Shown here piece by piece: positions 1 through 11,461 of a stretch of DNA of 64,000 bases. Below the pieces are notes generated by a model. That model was given only the letters and a program-made list of their open reading frames with translations, was not told the origin of the DNA and did no database searches. The position numbers and the translations under genes were made by a program. Each line of letters begins with the position of its first letter. Position 1 is the first letter of the stretch. Origin of the DNA: Synanceia verrucosa (Eukaryota > Chordata > Actinopteri > Perciformes > Synanceiidae); assembly GCA_029721515.1 (NCBI GenBank), contig CM056567.1:11486007-11550006 (forward strand), given 5' to 3'.

Positions 1-187
1 TCACTGCTATTCTGAAACAAGTTCCTTTTAAACACAAGTGATAAGCCTGCACTGTAACTGTTGCAGTATACTTGAACCATAGAGGTCAATTATGTGTATG
101 TCTGTTATTAAAACAGGCCATTTATCTGCGAGGTGACTGCTGACCTACATAGCAGTTGACATTTCCTCTATGTCTCCGTCTCTCCAG

Positions 188-347
188 GGCAGCTTTTATG
201 TGCCCAGTGAAAACTGCCTGCAGAGAGCTCATACGTGGCATCGAAGGCTCTGTCGCCTCCTGTTGGTCGCTTACAGGGGCCTTCACACCTACCACTCTGC
301 TCTGACGAAGGAAATCCCTCAACTCCAGCAGACTCCACCAGTCTCAG
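188..347 (+). CDS. fam135b: fam135b window exon 1
   Basis: The exon starts after the acceptor tctctccag in phase 0 and reads GSFYVPSENCLQRAHTWHRR onward. This matches the FAM135 N-terminal region (SENC, H-x-WHR, LLL-AYRG). It ends at CAG before GTGGAC with one base carried over. Positions 1-187 look like the preceding intron, with no further coding sequence recognised. Confidence 0.85.
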
Positions 348-3300
348 GTGGACATATGCAAAGATCTGTATTTACGCTTCTAGTTTTGGTCCTTAAAAAA
401 TTGCAAACATCTTAAAATTCAATGTCAATTGAGAATTAAAAGTCTAAAGTTCCATTATTAGAGCTGTGTTTTCATAATCTAACAACCCAAAAAGTTGTGA
501 ATTCAAATGAAAACCTTGTATTTAGGCAACAAAACCAACAGTTTTTGAAAAAAAATTCCTGATGTGCTTAAACTTACTTTTTTTGTCAAGTGAAATTGAA
601 AGTTAAAGTAAACAGTGTGAGCATGAGACACAAAGGAGTTTGAAAGTGTTCCAGCATGTAAAATCACTTGGTGGCCTACGCACAATATAACAAAATCCTT
701 TGAATTCCACAGAGGTGCTGCCTGTTGAAGAAACTCTAAATCAGCTCACAATAGAGTTACAGGTATGTATCTGTACACGTATATTTCATTGTTCCATTGT
801 CTTGTGATGGAGTTCTATCATATTCTAATATTATTGTTATGTGTTTTCCTTTTTGGATGTAATTTATTTGGAATCATTTTTAAATTTAGAAGTAAAATAG
901 CACAGCAATCTACCTGTTGTACCATGCTGTCATACTGTAGTATATGTAAAGCACTTCACTCTATGCATAGAATAATGTATAATGACTTCATCTAGACGTT
1001 TATGGCTGACAAAATATTTTATGTTGCATGCTACCTAACACAGCATTTTTTGGAAAAATTTGGAAAAATAAAAGGAAAGCTGCAAAAATAAAATAAATGT
1101 AGGACAGTGGATTTTAGCTTAGACAATGCTAATGACCCATTAGTTTAAGGGGATGGGTATGATTAAAATATTATTTGAATAACTTTCTAAATAACTAAAT
1201 CTTAAAACAATTTTTTAATGAAGGGAATCAGACATTAATCAGTTATAACTTCCAGGTGTTAAAACAAGTCTAAATTTGGTTTAATGTATGTATGGCCTAC
1301 TATGATGACCCAGCTATTAACCAACCTTTCACACAGAGAGCAGCTAGGGTTGATTAACTGATGACTTTACGATAAGTTTTCTTCAGAGACATTCCAGTCA
1401 GGCAGACTGCAGATACTACATTGGCAGTAGGTATAAATATGGGAACAGGAAAACTGAGGAGCCTAGAATACAAAGTATTTTGAGAAAATTGGTATATTCA
1501 GTTTGATATTATAGGAATCTGTTATTTTCTGACCCGTCTCAGCTGCAGGAAGGCCATGAGAGGGTAGCGGAGCAGATCAGCAGGGACGTGAGCCAGCTTT
1601 GCTCCCAGCTGGCTGCTCTGTGGAGCCGCTTCCTGGAGGCTGCTGTGCTCAACCCCCACATCCTCTCCTATCTGGCCCAGGAGCACCACACGCTCAGGGT
1701 GAGACTGACAGCTCATCAAAGGCATGCTTATACAATGCTCTAACGCCAACATTTCCTGTGTGTTCTCTGAGCCTCAGTCCAGCCAGTCTCTATATTTAAG
1801 TGCAATGATGATGATTCATATCCTTAGCACCCACACCAAAATACTAAAATACCTCAAAACAATTAAAATGACTTCATAAAACTGACATTTTAGGTCTGTA
1901 GAGCAGCTCCTTAAGGCACACTGTGATCAATTTTCTTCATAACAATAAGCAGCGTGATGAAGAAGAGAGAATATCTGTGATTGAGGGATTGCCTCCACAT
2001 GGCTCTCAACATGCGACCATTGAGCTGGCAGTTAGCAGCTAATGGCACTGATGGTTGGATTGGACCAGCTACGTAAACAAAGCACATAGACAGTCAGATT
2101 ACAAAACACAGAAGGAGAGCAACTTAGGTAGATATTACTCCATGATATCTTTACATAGCAAATAGTTGTTTGCTGCTATATCAATGCTATATATCATTTT
2201 TTGAAAATGACCAAACTCTGAAGAGTCAGCTGTGATTTGTGAGCTACATTAGGGAAATGATGAGATGCCATTGCTCAGGAGCTCAAACCCAGCTGAGCAT
2301 GCTAATACGATTTCCAGTGCAATTTCTATCTAATCACTGAGCTGTTTAATATGAATCTGTGCTTCACAGTGGCATAACTCTCAATGCTGTCCTATGTGCC
2401 ATTGTTTCATCTCAATAATGAACATGTTTTGCTTTGGTATGAGACCGCCCTGAGGGGATACTGTCATACTTCCACCCACCAGTGGAGTTAGGATTTCAAT
2501 TAGCACTTACTCTGTAATTATTTTGATGTGAAAATACACCAGAAATAGTGTTCCTGGTGATTTGCCTGTCATGGTGGCTGACTTTCAGGGATGATGCATT
2601 TCTAATTGGAGCTGGAGAAAGATTTTGGATCAAGCTTGTGTCCACAGACTGGAAGATGAACTGATATGAAGCCATTTTTGTGTGCAGTCCCTGAAGGTAT
2701 GACTGCCTGTTGAAAATTATTTGTCATTTCTGGGTACACCAGGTCAGGAGGTTCTCAGAGGCATACTTCTTCACTGAGCATCCCAAAGAGATATCTCTGA
2801 CTTTTCAAGAGGAACTGTAAGTATCAGCTTTCTTGGGAAAAGGATTTATTCAATGAATGGAGAAAAGTACATAATATAATTCTGCTTATTCAGAATCAAC
2901 AGACATGGTCAGATTGCTGCAGATGTGCGGAGCTCAGACTACCTGACCAAGATGCCTCCTTTACCTGTTGAGTGCCTGGACATTGATGGAGACTGGAACA
3001 GCCTGCCCATTATCTTTGAGGACAGATATGTGGAATCTCCTCAAACAGGTAATGTAAAAAGCAACTAATTTATACAGAATCATAAGTTTACATGTTTACT
3101 GAAATGTCCTTGTCTTTCCAGAGAGGGTGTCCCATGTGCCAACCACTGATGGGCAGACCAACTCAGGTCCCGCCAACACTCATCCCAATGGGATTTTTCA
3201 AAGTGGCCAGGAGGCCAGATCACCAACATTATCCGAGGATCCCTTGGACAGTGATGATTGCATGGATCTCCCTACATATGTCTCACTCATGGCAGAGCAG

Positions 3301-6300
3301 AGTAAGACCAGTACTAACATCAGAAGTACCAAGAACCTCATTCCTACCAAGGACAGTGCTGAACTCTCTCTAGCAGACGCAGAACACTTGAAAGAACCAG
3401 AGGAAAAACAAGAACAGACTAAGGGGAGCTGTAATCCAGACCTGAGGTATATTGTAGCTAAACCCTGTGAAGCAGATCCACATAGAGGAGAAGCATCTGT
3501 GATTCTCTCGTCAAACCAGTATCCTCTGACTGACTCTAATAAAAGCAATGATGAGTCCCCCGCTCATTATTTAACAGAAAATACCATCCAAATTTGTGAT
3601 GCCACAAATGACAGCAATGTAACAGAGACTGAAAACAATGAAGAGGAGTCTGATATCTCCATGCCATTAAATCACTCCATTGATGATGAGAGTGAGGACG
3701 TTCCTCTCATGAGCGTACCCACTACCTGTGTGCAGTCCGGTGATCTCAGAAAAGAGATGATTCACCGTGGAGGCCTGGTTGGGTCCAAGATCATGAAGCG
3801 CTCGTCCTCAGTTATTTCAGACTCAGGTATTGAGAGTGAGCCCAGCTCGGTGGCATGGCCCCTGGACTCCGCACTGCGAGGCCAACCTCGACCAGACTTC
3901 TCCAGTGAACGGGAGATCCCACAGCAAATGGTGTGTCGCCACCTGGTTCACCTCAGCTCCCTGGAAGGCCTGCAGAGCAACGGCAGCCTCCCTAGTGGAG
4001 GTATACAGGCCTCACTCACCTCGATCAGCTCACTGCCCTATGAGGAGGACCAGCAGCAGAGGCAGCTCAGCAAACTGACCAAGTCTGTCTCTGCTCCACA
4101 GATAAGCAGCCCTGAAGATACTGAGGAGGACCATGTGCTGCTCAACCAGGAAACAGACACGAATAGCTCTGTGCTACGCCAGGATTCACTGAAGAACGAG
4201 TGCTCTTCTCTGAACAGCAACCTGGATTCAGGACAACCTAAATCTGTGTCAGACATGAGCTCAATGACAAATCTTGGCCATATACCCCACTCTGAAAAGT
4301 CAAATCCTCAACAGTACCTGTCAGAGACATACAGAACCAAGTCAGTATCAAATGGTATGTCTGAAGTGTTACTTTTACAAGAGTCTGTAGGGAGCCCTCA
4401 TGTGGAGGGAAGCACTGTTATTGGCTGCCAGAGGGAGAATATCAACCATCAAACACACATCAGTGGAGTAAGCGCCTCAGAGGAGGATGTGCATCTCATT
4501 GAAACGGAAGCAGTGCCCTCCAGTTGTGGAAACAAACCATGTGTGCATAAAAGTGCAGCAACTCAGGAGAGAATTCAAACTGGAGATGAGTGGCAAAGTT
4601 TCCATCAGACAGAACTGCTGAGTGTTGAGGACCAGGAGTGTCCAGATCCTTCCAGATCACCTCAACACTCCAGTGGCAGTAGCTCCGCACAGAGGCCCAG
4701 TGACCTCACAGGGCTGATAACCAATGATATTGCATCTCCTGTTGACCTCAATGGGATGTCAGCTGGTGAGAAAGAGCCTTTAGAGTGCCAGACTAAGCCC
4801 TCTAAGATCCCCAATTCAGGACTGGCTTTTGTGAATAAGAAGATGGTGGAGGTGGTGAACATGTCAGTGTCCTGTGCCCCGACCTGCCTGCCGTTTTCTT
4901 CTGCTCTGAGAGACTCCCCATCCATCAGTGGCATGTCTGCTCGCCAGGCTACCTCGCCAATCACCCATCAGCCCCTGGGCTCCTTTGGTATCATCTCCTC
5001 ATCTTCACTCAATCCCCTGAACATGGAGGACGAGACCAATGAACGAATGCTAAAGTGAGTTCATACTTCAGCTTGTTGGCAAAGGACTCTGCTGTAAAAG
5101 TGTTTCCCTGTTTACAACTAGATAGCAGGTTTTGTCTGTGTATGACCAGGCAGAATAGCATTGCCTCTCTCACTAACAACCACACAGCGGCCTGCTAAAC
5201 AATACAAATAGAGCCACAGACTCTACAGACCACATTAGCTTCCTCCTTGCCTTCTCACCACCCCATCTGAGCCCCCAGGAAGTGCACCAGCCATTTGAGC
5301 AAATATTTGTATCTTCCAAATAGTAGAATTACATGGATTTATATTGGAAAAGAGACATCTGTAAGTCAGGGGATAAGTTTTTTTTTTTTTTTAGGTAAAT
5401 CTATCTTCTTCTATCTTCCCAGTATGATTAAAACCAAAAAGTTGTACAATGCACAAAAGTTGTACAATGTACAAATAGTCAATTTGTATTATTTAGCTGA
5501 GTTACTTCCATTTCACTTTGTCATTCTACAGTTGTGCCATTTTAACCTTATGCATCAATGCTGTATTCTGCTATATTTATAAATCCAGATCCATGAGAAC
5601 CACATTTGCAAAGGTGCACCATAATTTTCTCGCAAACAAGAAACCAGAGCTTTTTCTGGAGGAGGGCATTTCATAGGCTAATTTGCAGAGTGTGTAAAGG
5701 TACATTCAGACACACAAGTGTGAGAAAAATATGTGGTACTTAATATCAAAACATGTAAATGTGTTCTTGTAGAAACGTAAAATACAAGTATGAACCTGGA
5801 AATGAGCATGATATGCCCTCTTTAAAAGATCAAATCTAAAAGCTCATTTATTTTCTTTATTATCTTATCTTCCTTTCAGTGATGAAATAATATAAACACT
5901 AGATTAGCTTATTGACTTATTTTTTATCGTAAAACTGGATAGCTGTGTAATTTCCACTGGACATCATGGCTACACTCAAGCATATTCAAATAATAATAGC
6001 AAGACACGTGAGAAGAATGTCTTTCTGACTTTGGAGTCAAAAAGTAGGCCAGTGTTTCAGAAAATACACACCAGCTTCCAAGGAAAACTTTGCAAGAGTG
6101 AGATTATAATCCACACCAACTACAGGAAACAAGGCCAAAGCACAAAGTTTTATGGGTGTGTGGAAACGGCTCTTGACATCTGGTGCAGTCGCTGGCAGTT
6201 CCTCATACTTGGAAAGCCGAGCATAACAAAATGAAGTGAGGGCAAATATGAAGCGGGTAAGTCAAGACGTTGTGAAATGCCTCCTGAGTATATTAAATCA

Positions 6301-9300
6301 CATCAAAGAGTGCAGACGAATCCATCATGATTAGCTGAAAGTACAGGAGCTGGAATCGGATTTGACTCCTCCACAGCTGAAATCTGTAACCTGGCGGGAT
6401 GACAGGCTAATAAAACTTAAAGGAGCTGCTTGTAAATCTTTGGGATTTTTGTTTGTAAGCCTTGATTTTCTTGATAGTGTGAATTGATTTCAAACCTCAA
6501 CCTGATGCAGGTTGTTTATGACATATTTGGATCAGGAGTGTGTGTGTTTTAATTAAATAAAGACTGTAACAGTATACTGCTATCATAACATTTGTCATTT
6601 TCCTTTTCTCCAGTTTCTACAAAGCCAAAGAGGAGCTGCTCAAAGAGTTGAGCTTTCAGGCCAGCTTGTACAGTGACCTTCCTCTCCTGGCATCAGATCT
6701 GCCCTACTTCCCCCCTGAGGAGGATGATGAGGAGTTTGATGATGGCATACACCTTGTGGTGTGTGTCCATGGGCTTGATGGTGAGTCTTCATGCAGAGGA
6801 AGGCTCTGGTTCAATGCATTCCAGCTGTACTGCAACAACATAATCCATTTTCTTTTTAAATTTTCCCCTATTAGCATTTTAAATATAATATATATAGTCT
6901 CTGAGATTATGTCCTACAAATTTAAAAATATCACTTTGCACTATGTAGTCTGTGAATACTGATTCCAGGTGCCTCTTAAATGATTAATGGGCCAGAGTAT
7001 AATTTCCTCTTCCAGGAAACAGTGCAGACCTTCGGCTGGTGAAGACTTTTATTGAGTTGGGACTGCCGGTGTCCAGACTTGACTTCCTCATGTCTGAGAG
7101 GAACCAGGTACATTTGTTGATGATGGTGATTTGGAGCAAATTGATAACATGCACAGTCACATTTTCTGAAAGTGCTTTAAGGTAATCTGCAGAGCGCTGA
7201 TGGCTGTGCTTTTCTTTGCCGTGACCTTGCAGACTGACACGTTTGCAGATTTCGACACCATGACTGACAGGTTGCTGGATGAGATCATACAACACATCCA
7301 GCTGTACAATCTTACCATAGGCAGGATAAGGTCAGTCGCTGAACTTTAATGCTGTGCAACATACATATTACTGACAACGCTCCATTTGACTGATTATTTA
7401 AGTCAGAACAGGGTAATCGTCCACTGAAGCGGTGTTTTCTATGAACAGCAGATGGCAGCAGAGGCTGCACATTGACATGTACATGGACTCAGCATGAATG
7501 CCTTGACTCGTGAGAGTCACTGTTTCAGTTAACATAGATGCGCAAAATGGATGAAAGGCTCTTATCATACAGTGCCAGTAACTTTCTGTCTTTCACTTGA
7601 TAGACTGTACTCTTTTATACCGTAGTGTGTTTCCTAGTTCCCATCAAATTAAGCTATTCATCTTCTTGCTTAATTGCCCTCAATGTGCCAATTTATTTTT
7701 TTGCAAGAGTTTCTACCCAAGTTTGTTAACTTTCTTTATTGTGGCATTGTCTCTAGAGAGTTAAGTATCAAAGACAAAAGCAATGGGCTGCCACAACAGC
7801 ATCTGGTTCTTTGCACATTACTATATTTAGTTTGGTAGGAGACAGATGAGAAGGAGCCAACATGGCAACAAGGGATTTTGGGTAAAGCTGTAACAGTACA
7901 GTAATTAAACTAAGTGACAGATATATAGCTTCATGAGTTTAATATTTCCCACTGCTGGGATGGCTATTAATTTGCATGGTACGTCCTCTATGTTAGCATC
8001 ATTAAGTTGTCATTGCCTTTGTGAACATTTTAACATTTAACAAGTTAATAAATTGTCTGTAATTACAAATATTGTGGCAAAAATCTCTAAAAAGCCTTAG
8101 CTAGAATTAGTTTTTATAATAAGATATTGCACAGTGTTGTAGGTCAGCAGTGTTGGAGGCACTGTTTTTTTTCCCAGCCACCCACTCAAGTTGCAAGTTT
8201 ATCACCCTGAAAGTTGTTTGTCTTCGGCCAACAGCTTCATCGGTCACTCTCTGGGGAACATCATCATCCGCTCTGTGCTGACAAGGCCTCGCTTCCGCTG
8301 CTATTTGCCCAAACTGCACACTTTCCTCTCGCTGTCAGGCCCACACTTGGGAACGCTGTACAACAACAGCACATTGGTCAGCACAGGTGAGGCCACCACG
8401 CAGTTGTGGGAAAATAACACGCACTGCAGATGTGCTGTATTTACAGTGCTGCACCACGCTGCATTTCGTTATTTTGTGTGCCTCAGCAGCATCTTTTATC
8501 TAAGAATATCATCTGTACTGCTCTGCTTCTATGCAGGGGTCCTCATTGTGTGTGTGTGTGTTGCTTAGGTCTGTGGTTGATGCAGAAGCTGAAAAAATCA
8601 GGATCCTTGCTGCAGCTCACCTTCAGAGATCACGTTGATCCACGGAAAACATTCCTCTATCTCCTGAGTCAGAAACCAGGTACCATAGATGAATTTGAAA
8701 CAGAAACAATTTACTGACTGCCTCACCTTGCAGACTATTACTTGAAAGACAGTCTACTCAAATATTCATGAAAATGTTGTCATCTTGTCTTTTTTGTCAA
8801 ATTTCTGTACATGTCAGCTCGCTAACACTCAAACCCCTGCCAGCAAGCTGCGAGAGGCCTGTGAGAGGCCTCCCCACTGTTTGAGTGGAACAAAGCAGTC
8901 GTTTGTCACACAGGCTTGAAGAAGATAAGCCTGAAAACACTATTTTACCCCTCTAGAGCTGTGGCAGGCTGACAAAATGATCCAAACCCTGTCATTGGAA
9001 ACCCACCAACGCACTCTCTTAAAAGCACACTGACAGGAGACTTGAGAAAAAAACAGTTTTATCGTTATCAAGCCTGTCATTGTAGTTTGTGATTGTACTT
9101 TGCATTTTACAACCACTTCACTTCTTTCCTCTGTGTCTGTCTGTCTGTCTCTCACACATACACACACACACACACACACTGCACTCTCATTAACTCGTTT
9201 GTTTTGTGTCCTTTTAGGGCTTCAGTTTTTCAAGAACGTGGTGTTGGTGGCGTCGCCACAGGACCGCTATGTTCCTTTCCACTCTGCCAGAATAGAGATG

Positions 9301-10082
9301 TGCAGAACTGCTCTTAAAGACAGGACCACAGGTAAGATGTGCATGTATTAATTCCATATTGGATTTTCTGTTGTCTTAACTGATTAGTTGAATGACTTAT
9401 TTCAGAGAAACTTGGATCCATGAGAGTCTCAACTTTCCAGTCAATACAGTTTATTCAATTCCAATAATCCAGAATATCTAAATAAACATTTTTAGAATAG
9501 GCAGAGATAACACATTTGTACTGCATGTAAACAATTATATGGTTATTCCCCAAAGCAGTATGGGATTATCATACCCATAGAACCAGTTATCTTTCTGATA
9601 TCTTCCAGTTTTTCCATGCTGAGGCTTTACCTAACTTCTTAGCATTATTTAGCTTACCTACCAACAAGCCACCAACGGATTCCTTTGGTTTGTTTGACCA
9701 TTTAATGCAGTTACATCCTCTTTGGAAACAGTAATGTTGGTCAGGATCACTGTCAATTCCATAGGTTTTGATTCGATACAAAAAAAAAACAAGCATACAA
9801 GTTGTGGGTTGGTAGGTATCTTTTGTGCCAGACTACACCATTCCATGGTGTAATTTTCCACTTATTTGCTCTGAAGGGCCTGTTTACACAGAGATGATCA
9901 ACAACCTCCTGCAGCCACTTGTGGAGGCTAAAGAGTGTCGGCTGATCCGCCAGAACGTGTTCCACGCTCTGCCCAACACGGCCAACACCTTGATCGGCCG
10001 TGCCGCCCACATCGCTGTCCTGGACTCTGAGCTTTTCCTGGAGAAGTTCTTCCTGGTGGCAGGGCTCAACTACTTCAAGTAA
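188..10082 (+). CDS. fam135b: fam135b, C-terminal 1,155 residues (13 exons, 5' end outside window)
   Basis: Coding exons: 188-347, 713-762, 1543-1698, 2743-2816, 2894-3048, 3122-5054, 6614-6780, 7016-7107, 7233-7330, 8235-8386, 8569-8679, 9218-9331, 9877-10082. All junctions are GT-AG and phases add up to 3,468 nt (1,155 codons plus TAA). Window residues 1-198 are the end of the FAM135 N-terminal region, about 199-842 a Ser/Glu-rich, probably disordered middle, and about 890-1155 a DUF676-type alpha/beta hydrolase. Visible landmarks are the oxyanion-type VCVHGLDG (His895-Gly896), GHSLG with candidate nucleophile Ser967, candidate Asp1065 in SPQDRYVP and candidate His1132 in GRAAHIAVLDS. The family is presumed to be a lipase-like serine hydrolase; its substrate is not established. 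I choose the B paralogue over FAM135A because the end reads VAGLNYFK and the hydrolase reads GHSLGNIIIRSVL, as I remember for B. Human FAM135B is about 1,400 residues, so roughly 220 are missing to the left. No frameshift or stop is seen. Confidence 0.88.
713..762 (+). CDS. fam135b: fam135b window exon 2 (50 nt)
   Basis: A small exon that completes a Glu codon and reads EVLPVEETLNQLTIELQ, the family's VEETLxQLxxEL helix. It lies between the acceptor attccacag and the donor GTATGT and ends in phase 0. It is recognisable only through its family match and the phase it restores. The flanking introns (348-712 and 763-1542) show no other coding signal. Confidence 0.8.
1543..1698 (+). CDS. fam135b: fam135b window exon 3
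   Basis: A 52-codon exon in phase 0 from LQEGHERVAEQISRDVSQLC to LAQEHHTLR, with donor GTGAGA. It is a predicted amphipathic helical region ending in the family's QEHHTLR. Moving the acceptor 6 nt to the next CAG would drop two residues (LQ), so the start could differ by that much. Confidence 0.85.
1699..2742 (+). other. fam135b intron
   Basis: A 1,044-nt intron between exons ending QEHHTLR and starting VRRFSEA. I see no repeat I recognise and no coding signal. Confidence 0.75.
2743..2816 (+). CDS. fam135b: fam135b window exon 4
   Basis: It reads VRRFSEAYFFTEHPKEISLT then FQEEL, directly continuing the previous QEHHTLR as in the family (VRRFSEA). The acceptor is acaccag and the donor GTAAGT, and two bases of a Leu codon carry over. 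The downstream intron is only 77 nt. Confidence 0.86.
2894..3048 (+). CDS. fam135b: fam135b window exon 5
   Basis: It reads from LINRHGQIAADVRSSDYLTK through MPPLPVECLDIDGDWNSLPI to IFEDRYVESPQT. The LxIDGDWNxLPxIFEDRYV block is a strong FAM135 signature. The acceptor is ttattcag and the donor GTAATG. The following intron is 73 nt. Confidence 0.88.
3122..5054 (+). CDS. fam135b: fam135b window exon 6, the large central exon
   Basis: One 1,933-nt exon, open throughout, encodes about residues 199-842. It is rich in Ser, Thr, Glu, Gln and Asn, has no predicted fold or membrane segment, and is probably a disordered linker. A conserved-looking island KRSSSVISDSGIESEPSSVA sits at 3796-3855. The true start is the splice acceptor cttgtctttccag, not an internal ATG. 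The exon ends AAA before GTGAGT and carries two bases over. Antisense open frames here are shadows. A single giant central exon is normal for FAM135A and FAM135B. Confidence 0.9.
5055..6613 (+). other. fam135b intron (longest in window)
   Basis: A 1,559-nt intron with donor GTGAGT and acceptor ttttctccag. It is AT-rich with a T run near 5380. Short open frames inside show no family match. Confidence 0.75.
6614..6780 (+). CDS. fam135b: fam135b window exon 7, start of the hydrolase domain
   Basis: It reads NFYKAKEELLKELSFQASLY, then an acidic PEEDDEEFDDG loop, then IHLVVCVHGLDG. The last is the first beta strand and oxyanion-hole HG of the DUF676-type hydrolase. The acceptor is ttttctccag and the donor GTGAGT. 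Confidence 0.9.
7016..7107 (+). CDS. fam135b: fam135b window exon 8
   Basis: It reads GNSADLRLVKTFIELGLPVS then RLDFLMSERNQ, near-invariant in the family. It ends in phase 0 before GTACAT. Confidence 0.92.
7233..7330 (+). CDS. fam135b: fam135b window exon 9
   Basis: It reads TDTFADFDTMTDRLLDEIIQ then HIQLYNLTIGRI, the helix and strand leading to the nucleophile. The acceptor is gaccttgcag and the donor GTCAGT. Two bases of the Ser codon that opens SFIGHSLG carry over. Confidence 0.92.
7331..8234 (+). other. fam135b intron
   Basis: A 904-nt intron just upstream of the nucleophile-elbow exon. Nothing recognisable inside. Confidence 0.75.
8235..8386 (+). CDS. fam135b: fam135b window exon 10, nucleophile elbow
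   Basis: It encodes SFIGHSLGNIIIRSVLTRPR, then a segment ending LSGPHLGTLYNNSTLVST. GHSLG is a GxSxG nucleophile elbow with the serine intact, so no catalytic loss is visible here. The acceptor is gccaacag and the donor GTGAGG. Confidence 0.93.
8569..8679 (+). CDS. fam135b: fam135b window exon 11
   Basis: It reads GLWLMQKLKKSGSLLQLTFR then DHVDPRKTFLYLLSQKP. The acceptor is preceded by a GT run (gtgtgtgtgtgtgttgcttag) rather than a clean pyrimidine tract. The donor is GTACCA. Confidence 0.9.
8680..9217 (+). other. fam135b intron with compound microsatellite
   Basis: A 538-nt intron. Near its 3' end it carries CTGT repeats (about 9133-9150) followed by a CA run (9161-9179), some 38 nt upstream of the acceptor. 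Confidence 0.75.
9218..9331 (+). CDS. fam135b: fam135b window exon 12, candidate catalytic Asp
   Basis: It reads GLQFFKNVVLVASPQDRYVP then FHSARIEMCRTALKDRTT. In alpha/beta hydrolases of this type the acid residue follows the strand VVLVAS, so Asp1065 is the candidate. The acceptor is gtccttttag and the donor GTAAGA. Confidence 0.92.
9332..9876 (+). other. fam135b last intron
   Basis: A 545-nt intron with an A run near 9780. No coding signal. Confidence 0.75.
9877..10082 (+). CDS. fam135b: fam135b terminal coding exon
   Basis: It reads GPVYTEMINNLLQPLVEAKE to VAGLNYFK and a TAA stop at 10080-10082. The island NTLIGRAAHIAVLDSELFLE holds the candidate catalytic His1132. The acceptor is gctctgaag. 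The 3' UTR starts at 10083. Confidence 0.93.
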
Positions 10083-11127
10083 CGGTGCTATACAGCAGAC
10101 AGGACAGAACCTGTTGTTGGCTGTTGGAGCTGACATTGAGGACAAGGTCCTCCCTTCACTTTGTACAGCATATTCAGTGTATATAATCCCTGGTATCTAA
10201 GAGGTTTACCCCATTTGTTAGGATTGTTAGAGGCCATTATAAAAAGATCAGCGTATCGTGACTGTTGAAAACGCTAACTCTGAAATCTGAGTTTGACGTG
10301 TAGCCATGCAAAACAAAACATCTGACATCTATCGCAGGATTGATTTTAGATGTTTTTATGGCCTTATTCATAACTGGAGTCAGCCAGAACACTCACAGAT
10401 GTTAACTGTGGTTGAAAACATTTAACTACTTTCCCTTTAGAGTTGAGTTAAAGCCTTCAGTGGCTGGTTGATTGGATTCTTCTTTAAGGGGATGATAGTC
10501 TTTAACAATCCTGAGAACTGAGGCAATAGATGGGCAGCATTTATCCCCTTGATTGTACATTAAGTATTTTGTTGTAAAATATTCCTTTATACAGAAATGA
10601 ATATGTTGTTTAAAATGATTTATTTTTATCTGCTTATGTATCTACGGTGTCCATCTAAATGTGATGTTTTGTGTGTAATAATCATATTGTAAGTTCAATT
10701 TAATTCATTCATTCAAATTAACAAAGTATAAGGCTTCAGCACAAGTGAGCATTGCCATATCTTCAATGCCAGTTGCCTCTAACTGCTGTTAGCCTTCACT
10801 TTAAAATTGCTTGTTTGCACTTTGAATTGATTGACTAATTTTGCAAATTGATCATTTGCCAAACCTCGCCCTTCTAAATTACTTTCTGCTCGTCAAGCTT
10901 TCCAGACTTGCTTGGATAACTGGAAGATTATTGCTCACAATTCTTGTTAATTTCTGAAACAACAAGCCTTTCAGAAGTAGACAAAAACATGCTCCTTGTT
11001 TCTCTCGATTTTGTTGTCTCAAATGACAACTCGCGTTGGTACATTTTATTAGCAGGCTAGTTTTGTCTGTGAAGATTCTCAATCATCAAGGTCACGGGCA
11101 ATCCAAAGAGCAAAGGACACAGTCAAC

Positions 11128-11231
11128 TGGACTTGCTTCAAGTTTTTTGAAGATGTTTCACCTTCACTTTAGTTTTGAAGAAGCCTCTTAGATGAGAGGT
11201 GAAACACTTCACAAAACATTAAACAAGTCCA
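11128..11231. repeat. fold-back repeat in the 3' UTR
   Basis: The left arm (11128-11163, starting tggacttgcttcaag) and right arm (11197-11231, ending aacaagtcca) are imperfect inverted copies. They share tggacttg and gaagTGTTTCACCT-like ends around a loop with gaagaagcctcttagatga. The loop and arm wording resemble a motif scattered widely in teleost genomes. If transcribed it would form a stem of about 35 bp with mismatches. Confidence 0.6.
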
Positions 11232-11461
11232 CTTCACTCTCATCTTTGCTTTTTTTGTTAGTTAGCTAATGTTAGCATCATTAGTTGGTTGGCAATCTGT
11301 CAGGCTGAACTTGGCCTGGTTGCACTATCGTACAGAGGGTCTGGCATTACTCCATTGAGAACCACTTCGAAACGATTGGATCTGATTTTACCCAGTCGTT
11401 AATGTTTGGTTGTGACGTATGTAATGTGCCGCTAGCATTCAGGTTAGCAAACTCCTCCGCG

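Noticed and set aside
3198..3548. 116-codon frame antisense to the large fam135b exon
   Set aside because: Shadow of a strongly supported coding exon.
188..10082. Assignment to fam135a
   Set aside because: The C-terminal wording (GHSLGNIIIRSVL, SPQDRYVPF, VAGLNYFK) and the adjoining gene desert fit FAM135B better; decided from memory, so a tree would settle it.
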